Part shown: in pieces, positions 58,439 through 64,000 of the stretch
How positions within the stretch are numbered: position 1 is the first letter of the stretch
Layout: every line of letters begins with the position of its first letter
Assembly: GCA_963830385.1 (NCBI GenBank)
Contig: CAWHMD010000008.1
Coordinates: 124,001 to 188,000, forward strand
DNA: 64,000 nt
Direction: 5' to 3'
Origin: Bog-532 sp963830385
Lineage (GTDB): Bacteria; Actinomycetota; Actinomycetes; Streptosporangiales; Streptosporangiaceae
Position numbers and translations under genes: made by a program
The notes under the pieces: generated by a model
Databases searched by the model: none
Told to the model about the DNA's origin: nothing
Seen by the model: the letters and a program-made list of their open reading frames with translations, nothing else

Positions 58439-59200
58439 TTACTGCGGTACATGGCTGGTGAGGAACTGGTCCCAGGTCCGGGAGCCCATCGTGTAGCCCG
58501 GTGGTGGGAGCAGGGCGCCGTTGCGGACGGCCCGGGTGCCCGGTATCCGGACCGGCAGCACCCATCGGCGGCGATGAGTGGCCTTCAGATATCTCTGAAG
58601 CAGATCGGTCCAGCTGCTCACCTCTGGTCCGGCCATGTCCGGGGCGCGGCCGGCGGGCCCGGCCAGCGCCAGCTCGACCAGCCGGTCGGCCACGTCGCGG
58701 GGATCGACCGGCTGGACGGTGAAGCCCGCGGGCACCGGCGCGACCGGGAACACGGTCAGCTTCCGGGCGCTGGCCAGGCAGTAGTCGTAGAACTGGGTGA
58801 CCCGCAAGATCGTCCAGGGCAGGCCGGAATCGGCCACGATCTGCTCGGCCTGGAGCTTCGCCTTCGGGTAACCCCAGGAGGCGATGTGGTCGATGCCGAC
58901 GATCGACACGTACACCAGGTGCGCGGCCCCCGTGCGGGCGGCGGCGGCCACAAGGTTACGGGTGGCCTCGGCGTCGCCCCTGGTGCTGGTCGCGCACTGA
59001 ATGATGGCCGCCGCCCCGGCCACCGCGGGCTCGACACCCCGGCCGGTCCGCAGGTCGGCGGTGAAGAACCGGGCGCCGGGCGGGATGGGCCGCTCGTGGC
59101 GGGCGAGCACGCGGACCTCGCACCCGCGGTCGCGAAGCCGCGCGACGACCAGCTGCCCAAGGCGGCCGGTGCCGCCGGTGACCAGGACGGGCGGTGTCAT
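58439..59200 (-). CDS. NmrA-type NAD(P)-binding reductase/epimerase-like protein
   Basis: A 253-aa atypical SDR. The dinucleotide loop is VLVTGGTGRLGQLVVARLRD. VYVSIVGIDHIASWGYPKAK gives the Y-x3-K-like pair (YPKAK), and GLPWTILRVTQFYDY is the typical NmrA follow-up. The substrate is unknown. The ATG at 59200 has AAGGAGAG upstream. It is divergent from the ECF41-like sigma factor, and ECF41 genes are known to sit beside a carboxymuconolactone decarboxylase, oxidoreductase or epimerase (COE) gene; this one fits that role. Confidence 0.9.
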   Translation of the reverse strand: MTPPVLVTGGTGRLGQLVVARLRDRGCEVRVLARHERPIPPGARFFTADLRTGRGVEPAVAGAAAIIQCATSTRGDAEATRNLVAAAARTGAAHLVYVSIVGIDHIASWGYPKAKLQAEQIVADSGLPWTILRVTQFYDYCLASARKLTVFPVAPVPAGFTVQPVDPRDVADRLVELALAGPAGRAPDMAGPEVSSWTDLLQRYLKATHRRRWVLPVRIPGTRAVRNGALLPPPGYTMGSRTWDQFLTSHVPQ

Positions 59201-59235
59201 AAGCTCTCCTTCGCGGTCGGCCCGCGATGAGCAGT

Positions 59236-59260
59236 TGTCACATCGGCGGGGCCCGGACGG
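59236..59260 (+). promoter_or_regulatory. ECF41-type promoter element (TGTCACA) upstream of the sigma gene
   Basis: TGTCACA at 59236-59242 matches the -35 element reported for ECF41 sigma factors. CGGTCA follows after 15 bases where CGTC is expected. It lies 57 bp upstream of the sigma ATG and suggests autoregulation. No such element is visible for the divergent reductase. Confidence 0.45.
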
Positions 59261-59298
59261 TCACCTCTATGTCCGGCAACGACCAGAGAATGTGACCG

Positions 59299-60180
59299 AT
59301 GAACGAACATGACGAGCTCGCCGAGCGGTTCGGGGCCCACCGGCCCCGGCTGCGGGCGGTCGCTTACCAGCTGCTCGGCTCGGCCAGCGAGGCCGACGAC
59401 GCCCTGCAGGAGACCTGGCTGCGGCTGAGCCGTACCGACGCCGGCGGCATCGCCAACCTCGGCGGGTGGCTGACGACGGTCACTGCCCGGGTATGCCTCA
59501 ACATGCTGGCCGGCCGCCGGGATGAGCCAGTCGGGATGCAGCTGCCCGACCAGGCCGTGAGCGACCCCGGCGGCACCGACCCGGAAGCCGAGGCGCTGCT
59601 GGCCGACTCCATCGGTCCCGCGCTGCTGGTTATCCTGCATACGCTGGCGCCGGCCGAACGGCTCGCCTTCGTGCTGCACGACGTGTTCGCGGTCCCGTTC
59701 GATGACATCGCGGCCGTCGTCGGGCGCTCGCCCGCCGCGGTCCGTCAGCTGGCCAGCCGAGCCCGCCGCCGGGTTCAAGGGGTGGCCCCGGCACCCGATG
59801 CCGATCTGACCCGGCAGCGGGCCATCGCCGACGCCTTCCTGGCGGCCGCCCGCGACGGTGACTTCGGCGCGCTGCTGGCGGCCCTCGACCCGGACGTCGT
59901 GGTGCGCGCCAACGGCACCGAGGTGGTCCGTGGCGCGGCCGCGGTGGCCGCCCGCGCGTTCCCGTTCACGCGAACCGCCCAGGTCACGCTGCCGGCACTG
60001 ATCAACGGAACCGCCGGCATGGTCACCGGCGCGGACGGCCGGCCCATCACCCTGGTGGCGTTCACCGTCAACGCCGCCAAGATCACCGCGATCGACCTCA
60101 TCGACGACCCGGGCCGCGTCGCGGAGGCCGACCTGGCCATCCTCGGCTCGGTAGGACAGGACCGCGAGCCGGCCGGTTAG
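59299..60180 (+). CDS. sigJ: ECF41/SigJ-like RNA polymerase sigma factor with SnoaL-type C-terminus
   Basis: A 293-aa sigma factor. Region 2 is at about 5-75 (AVAYQLLGSASEADDALQET, WLRLSRTDAGGIANLGGWLT). Region 4 is at about 115-165 (LAPAERLAFVLHDVFAVPFD, IAAVVGRSPAAVRQLASRAR). A SnoaL_2-like domain covers 180-285 (RQRAIADAFLAAARDGDFGA, LVAFTVNAAKITAIDLIDDP). ECF41 members are controlled by this C-terminal extension instead of an anti-sigma factor. The linker motif WLPEP is degenerate here (MQLPDQ). The gene overlaps the stop of the convergent Ddn-family gene by 4 bp. Confidence 0.93.
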   Translation: MNEHDELAERFGAHRPRLRAVAYQLLGSASEADDALQETWLRLSRTDAGGIANLGGWLTTVTARVCLNMLAGRRDEPVGMQLPDQAVSDPGGTDPEAEALLADSIGPALLVILHTLAPAERLAFVLHDVFAVPFDDIAAVVGRSPAAVRQLASRARRRVQGVAPAPDADLTRQRAIADAFLAAARDGDFGALLAALDPDVVVRANGTEVVRGAAAVAARAFPFTRTAQVTLPALINGTAGMVTGADGRPITLVAFTVNAAKITAIDLIDDPGRVAEADLAILGSVGQDREPAG

Positions 60181-60620
60181 GCGCGGACCGGGGTGAGCAC
60201 GAAGATCGGCATCTGGCGGGTGGTCTTCTTCTGGTACTCGGCGTAGTCGGGCCAGACCGCGACCGCCCGCTCGAGCCAGGTGGCGTACTCCTCGCCGTGT
60301 ACTTCGCGGGCGTCGTAGTCCTGCTTGACCGGGCCGTCCTGCAGCTCGACCTGCGGGTTGGCGGTCAGGTTGTGGTACCAGACCGGGTTCTTGGGCGCCC
60401 CGCCCATCGAGGCGACGACCGCGTACTCGCCGTCGTGCTCCACCCGGATCAGCGGCGTCTTCCGCAGCTTGCCGGTCTTGGCGCCCACCGAGGTCAGCAC
60501 GATCACCGGGCCGCCGGCCCCGTTGTCGGTGGCCTGGGTGCCACCCGAGCGCTCGTACCGGTCCACCTGATCGCGGGCGACGTCGAACGGGCTCGGCTCG
60601 TACTCTCCGGCAAGCGGCAT
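60177..60620 (-). CDS. Deazaflavin (F420)-dependent nitroreductase family protein
   Basis: A 147-aa Ddn-family split-barrel protein: GGPVIVLTSVGAKTGKLRKT, PLIRVEHDGEYAVVASMGG, PKNPVWYHNLTANPQVELQD and a C-terminal block RQMPIFVLTPVR. This pattern defines F420H2-binding enzymes such as mycobacterial Ddn. The natural substrate is unknown, probably a quinone. The ATG at 60620 has AGGGTAG-like sequence upstream. It is divergent from the methyltransferase gene. Confidence 0.93.
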   Translation of the reverse strand: MPLAGEYEPSPFDVARDQVDRYERSGGTQATDNGAGGPVIVLTSVGAKTGKLRKTPLIRVEHDGEYAVVASMGGAPKNPVWYHNLTANPQVELQDGPVKQDYDAREVHGEEYATWLERAVAVWPDYAEYQKKTTRQMPIFVLTPVRA

Positions 60621-60694
60621 GGCTACCCTCCAGTTGGGCTTTCAACCGACTAAACGGACTATCCCCCGCTTATTCATGTGGTAAATCCGTGTAG

Positions 60695-61336
60695 ATGGAA
60701 CTGGTGAAGAACCCGTTGTTCGCCCGCTACTTCAATCGGTTCGGCGCCCGCAACGAGGAGCGCGGCAACCGCGAATACCGGCGCGAGATGCTGGCCGGGT
60801 TGTCGGGGCGGGTGCTGGAGGTCGGCCCCGGCACTGGGCTGAACTTCGGGCAGTATCCGGCCTCGGTGGCCGAGGTGGTAGCGGTCGAGCCCGAGCCTTT
60901 CCTGCGGAGCCGGGCCATGGAGGCGGCCGCGGCCGCCCCCGTGCCGGTCCGGGTAATCGACGGGACCGCGGCCGAGCTTCCCGCCACCGACGGTGAGTTC
61001 GACGCGGTCGTAATCTCCGGCGTGCTGTGCTCGGTCAACGATGTTCGCGCTGCCCTCACCGAGTTCAGCCGGGTGCTGCGGCCCGGCGGCCAGTTGCGGT
61101 TCTACGAGCACGTGCGCAGCCGGGACGCGCTGTTCGCCGGGTTCCAGCAGGCCGCCGACCTGGTCTGGCCGCACCTGATGGGCGGCTGCCACGCCCAGCG
61201 GCAGACCGGGTCGGCGATCGCCCAGACGTTCACCGTCGAAGCCTGCCGCGGTTTCCGGTTCCCGCCGTCCGCACACTTCTGGCCGGTGGCCCCCCGCATC
61301 CTGGGAACCGCGCGCAAGAGCGGAGTTCAGGACTAG
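60695..61336 (+). CDS. Class I SAM-dependent methyltransferase
   Basis: A 213-aa Rossmann-fold methyltransferase. SAM-binding motif I is GRVLEVGPGTGLNFGQYP. The acidic end of strand 2 is VVAVEPEPFLRSRA, motif IV is GEFDAVVISGVLCSV, and RPGGQLRFYEHVRSRD follows. The sequence resembles small-molecule or phospholipid methyltransferases (METTL7-like). The substrate is unknown. The ATG at 60695 has a poor ribosome binding site. The biotin carboxylase remnant follows immediately. Confidence 0.9.
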   Translation: MELVKNPLFARYFNRFGARNEERGNREYRREMLAGLSGRVLEVGPGTGLNFGQYPASVAEVVAVEPEPFLRSRAMEAAAAAPVPVRVIDGTAAELPATDGEFDAVVISGVLCSVNDVRAALTEFSRVLRPGGQLRFYEHVRSRDALFAGFQQAADLVWPHLMGGCHAQRQTGSAIAQTFTVEACRGFRFPPSAHFWPVAPRILGTARKSGVQD

Positions 61337-61340
61337 CCGC

Positions 61341-62325
61341 GTGCACGTGCGGGCGGCGGACGAGGCCGTGGCGCTGAACGGCTCGGCGCCCGCGGAAACC
61401 TACGGGGACGGCGTCAAGGTGCTGCGAGCGGACGTGGACTCCGGGGCGGACGCGGTCCATCCGGGCTACGGCTTCCTGGCCGAGGATGCTGCGTTCGCCC
61501 AGTCGGTGCTGGACGCCGGGCTGACCTGGATCGGGCCTGCGCCGGCGGTGATAAGGCGGCTCGCCGACAAGCTGTCCCGCCCGGCAGGTGGCCGGTCAGG
61601 CCCAATGCTTCGCCGAACGCTTCCTGGACGGGCCAGGCACGTCGAAACCCACTGCCTGGCCGAGCGGTACGGCGACGTAGTGGTCGTCTCCACCCGGGAC
61701 TGCTCGCTGCAGAGGCGCCACCAGAAGGTCGTCGAGGAGGTGCCGGTGCCGTTTCTTTCCCGCGGCCTCGACGCGCGACTGCGGGTGATGTCCAGGGAAA
61801 TCCTGCGGGCGGTGGGTCATGTCGGCGCGGCGACGTGTGAGTTCCTGCTTGGCCGGGACGGGATGCTCGGGTTCCTGGAGACGAACGCCCGCCGGCGGTC
61901 GCGCACCCGGCCGGCGAGGAGGTCACCGGCTGGACCTGGTTCTGGAGACGTTCCGCCTGGCCGAGGGCGAGCCGATCGGCTACGGCGATCCGCCTTCCCG
62001 CGGGCATGCGCTGTAGTTCAGGATCTACGCCGAGGATCCGGGCCGGCGCTTCACGCCGTCCCCGGGCACCATCCGTGGCTGGCGTCCGCCGCCCGGCTCT
62101 GGCGTGCGGGTGGATGCCGGTGCCGGGCTGGGCTCGGTGCTGCGGGCACGCCTGGCCTTGAGCGAGTCCGAGATCAGCGGGGTGGCGACCAATTTGCCGT
62201 TCCACCGCGGGCTGATCAGGAACGAGGCGTTCGCACGGCCCGCTGCCGGCGTCCCATGGTCCGTGCACGCGGGTTGGGTTGACGAGACCTGGCCGGCGGG
62301 CGGCAGGCCGGCACGGTCACAATGA
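61341..62325 (+). pseudogene. Heavily decayed biotin carboxylase / acyl-CoA carboxylase alpha subunit
   Basis: Blocks in order: HVRAADEAVALNGSAPAETY, VDSGADAVHPGYGFLAEDAA, DKLSRP (then about 100 residues deleted), QCFAERFLDGP in one frame, VETHCLAERYGDVVVVSTRD and CSLQRRHQKVVEEVPVPFL in another. Then come FLETNAR, LDLVLETFRLAEGEPIGYGD, HAL-stop-FRIYAEDPGRRFTP (TAG at 62014 where Glu is expected) and EISGVATNLPFHRGLI. The N-terminal 40 or so residues and the biotinyl domain are absent. At least one internal deletion, two frame changes and one nonsense codon make it non-functional. Confidence 0.85.
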
Positions 62326-62394
62326 GTCTTTTTCATCCTGATCGTGGTGCGCAGGCATGCTGGGTGAGCTGAGCCGCGCTGGCGGGCAGCAAGG

Positions 62395-63159
62395 TCAGTT
62401 CTCGCCGGTCATAGCCAGCCCGGCCATGATGGCCTGGGCCACTGGTGAGGAATCGCTGCCATCGAGAGCGAAGCCGTCGCGGACGTGTACGGCGGGCTGG
62501 GCGATCATCCGGGCGCCGGTGCCCTGGTGCGGCCAGGTTGCGGTGTGTACCAGGAACGGATGGCACAAGAAGGCATCCCCTGCCTGTCCGGTGGCGTGCG
62601 CCACGGGCCGGCACAGCACTGATGGCCGCCAGAACTCAGCGTCGGCGTTGGTGCCTGGCTCGCCGTAGGGCGCCAGGAACTCCGGGACATAACGGTGTGA
62701 TCCGCAGACCAGCCGGGTCGGCGCGTCGTCTGGGCCGACGTCGGTGAACAGGAGCAACGCAAGCAGCCCGCGCGCCCGGGAGCGGATGTTGACCCAGTAT
62801 CCGCCGGGCCCGTCGTAGCTGCCCTCGATGTGATAGCCGGAGTTCGCCCGGTCTTGTGAGGGGAATCTGACCATCACCGCGCCACCGGCGTTGACGGGTG
62901 GCGTCCACCGGCGCGGGCCGATCAGCTCGTCGTAGGCGGCGGTCAGGGCGGGCGAGGTGCCTGCGGCGGTGAAGGGCTCACCTTGCAGGCTGTCGATGTG
63001 CGCACTCGGCGGCCAGCTGGCCGGGTTGCGCTCATCGATGCCCTGGCCGCGCAGGGATTCCCAGATCAGCTCCCGGCACGCCGCAGCCGTTGCGGCGTCG
63101 AACGCACCACGGATGGCCAGGTATCCATCACGAACGAAGCCGCCGGCGCCAAGACCCAC
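62395..63159 (-). CDS. Phytanoyl-CoA dioxygenase-family protein
   Basis: A 254-aa Fe(II)/2-oxoglutarate-type double-stranded beta-helix protein. GFVRDGYLAIRGAFDAATAA is the typical N-terminus. Candidate metal ligands are H and E in SGYHIEGSYDGPGG (the family usually has H-x-D) and H in CHPFLVHTATWPHQGTGAR; the Arg of that block would bind 2-oxoglutarate. The substrate is unknown. The ATG at 63159 has no strong ribosome binding site. It lies between the biotin carboxylase remnant and an IS fragment. Confidence 0.87.
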   Translation of the reverse strand: MGLGAGGFVRDGYLAIRGAFDAATAAACRELIWESLRGQGIDERNPASWPPSAHIDSLQGEPFTAAGTSPALTAAYDELIGPRRWTPPVNAGGAVMVRFPSQDRANSGYHIEGSYDGPGGYWVNIRSRARGLLALLLFTDVGPDDAPTRLVCGSHRYVPEFLAPYGEPGTNADAEFWRPSVLCRPVAHATGQAGDAFLCHPFLVHTATWPHQGTGARMIAQPAVHVRDGFALDGSDSSPVAQAIMAGLAMTGEN

Positions 63160-63209
63160 GGGCCCATTGTGGGACGTCCAAGATCGGCATCTGCTACCGG
63201 GGGGCTTGT

Positions 63210-63719
63210 ATGCCGTTCTACCCTGCCGCGCTGCCGCTGTCGCGCCAGGCTCTCACGTACACCGCCGGGGTCATCCGCCGCCACCGCAAGCAGATCGGCT
63301 CGTGCTGGCGCAAGCTCAGCCCCGGCCAGCAGGCCCTGCTGGTGCTGGCCCACCTGCGCAAGGGCCAGACATTCGCCGCGCTGGCCGCCGGGTTCGGCAT
63401 CGGCACTGCCACCGCCTGGCGGTATGTCACCGAGACCGTGGCCCTGCTGGCGGCCCGGTCACCCCGGCTGCGTACCGCGCTGCGGGACGCCAAGAAGGCC
63501 GGGCACGCTTACGTGGTCCTCGACGGCACGTTAATTCCGATCGGCCGGGTGGCCGCTGACCGGCCCTTCTACTCCGGCAAGCACCGCCGCCACGGCATGA
63601 ACCTCCAAGTCATCGCCGCCCCCGGCGGAGACATCGTGTGGGTGTCCGGGCCCCTGCCCGGCGCCTTTCCTCCGCCAGCTGCTGGCGGAGGACGGGTGAC
63701 TCTTACCAGGCGCTGCTGA
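63210..63719 (+). mobile_element. Truncated IS5-like (DDE_Tnp_4) transposase
   Basis: A 169-aa frame from the ATG at 63210: MPFYPAALPLSRQALTYTAG, GQQALLVLAHLRKGQTFAAL, an HTH-like FGIGTATAWRYVTE and the first catalytic Asp in AYVVLDGTLIPIGR, then YSGKHRRHGMNLQVIAAPGG and VWVSGPLPGA. After that the frame degenerates (FPPPAAGGG) and stops, so the second Asp and the Glu are lost (a full protein has about 260-280 aa). No terminal repeats were found. Confidence 0.8.
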
Positions 63720-64000
63720 GACCGCGGGCGGTGACCCCGCTGGCCGTGACCTGGCTGGCCGCCAGGTTGAGGAAGTCGGCGGCCTGCTGGAAGACCTGCC
63801 CCACCCGGTTGCCCGCCAGCCACTGCTCGTAGGCCTGGTAGCGGGTCATTTCCCACGGCTGCACGTGCGCCGGCCGGGCCGACAGCTCCGGCTCGGGCAG
63901 GTGCGCCCACCGCCAGGCGGCGGTCACCGCCCCGTGCTGTCCGGCGATCGCGGGCGGCTCGATGAGGGCGGCCTGCCGATCCTCGCTCACCAGGTTGCGG
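63703..64000 (-). CDS. C-terminal part of an unidentified protein, cut by the window edge
   Basis: The minus-strand frame is open from the window edge to the stop at 63703, at least 98 residues: SEDRQAALIEPPAIAGQHGA, WRWAHLPEPELSARPAHVQP, EMTRYQAYEQWLAGNRVGQV and FQQAADFLNLAASQVTASGV. It overlaps the end of the truncated transposase by 17 bp. No family is recognised. The GTG at 63990 could be a start, but the frame also continues beyond the window. Confidence 0.45.
   Translation of the reverse strand, partial: RNLVSEDRQAALIEPPAIAGQHGAVTAAWRWAHLPEPELSARPAHVQPWEMTRYQAYEQWLAGNRVGQVFQQAADFLNLAASQVTASGVTARGLSSAW

Noticed and set aside
1..64000. CRISPR arrays, rRNA genes, riboswitches
   Set aside because: No regularly spaced direct repeats, no rRNA-like sequence and no recognisable riboswitch core was seen when reading the window.

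Overview
The window is high-GC DNA with the gene content of an actinomycete (phylum Actinomycetota). It encodes a DevS/DevR(DosS/DosR)-type two-component system, many universal stress proteins, LLM-class and Ddn-family (F420-type) oxidoreductases, an ECF41/SigJ-like sigma factor, an actinobacterial di-heme cytochrome b and an NDP-forming acyl-CoA synthetase fused to a GNAT domain. Coding density is high, but there is an unusually large set of decayed gene fragments. No species can be named from the sequence alone.

Region 1 (about 0-21 kb) looks like a hypoxia/dormancy island. It carries three intact universal stress proteins, a PPi-type phosphofructokinase (one frameshift), an FbaB-like aldolase homologue without its Schiff-base lysine, two PNPOx-fold proteins, a cyclic-nucleotide-binding protein without a DNA-binding domain, a cytochrome b with a flavodoxin, a two-GAF histidine kinase (DevS-like), its DevR-like regulator, a GNAT/acyl-CoA synthetase fusion and two CBS-CBS-BON proteins. 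Palindromes resembling the mycobacterial DosR box (GGGAC-N4-GTCC) lie upstream of several of these genes, which suggests a cis-linked DosR-type regulon. The island is littered with remnants: flavodoxin, zinc alcohol dehydrogenase, GAPDH, ABC transporter, a second devR with an internal deletion, a usp fragment fused to a tRNA 3' end, and an intact IS701-type element with CTAG target repeats.

Region 2 (about 21-35.8 kb) is a mixed metabolic segment: DUF1003, aldo/keto reductase, VIT-family and beta-hydroxyacid dehydrogenase fragments, lspA, a STAS protein, DUF1330, two LLM oxidoreductases (one frameshifted), acetoacetyl-CoA synthetase, an LtrA fragment, a bleomycin-hydrolase-type C1 peptidase, pyruvate carboxylase, and a PIOX-like heme peroxidase that is the last gene of the next unit.

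Region 3 (58251 down to about 33964, minus strand) is the most unusual part. It is a single tightly packed operon of eight genes with start/stop overlaps. It encodes a 227-aa protein, a 3459-aa giant with a DUF6603-like region, proteins of 700, 342 and about 1375 aa (the last in three frames), a 1252-aa beta-propeller protein, a small two-helix membrane protein and the heme peroxidase. None of the large proteins has a recognisable signal peptide, and most have no assignable function. An upstream inverted repeat is the candidate operator. This is the best candidate in the window for an undescribed system.

Region 4 (58.4-64 kb) holds an NmrA-type reductase divergent from an ECF41/SigJ-like sigma factor, a Ddn-family protein, a methyltransferase, a heavily decayed biotin carboxylase, a phytanoyl-CoA dioxygenase-family protein, a truncated IS5-like transposase and a partial gene at the edge. 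At least five frame breaks in the window are single-base deletions in G/C tracts, so some may be sequencing errors. The larger truncations are real decay.
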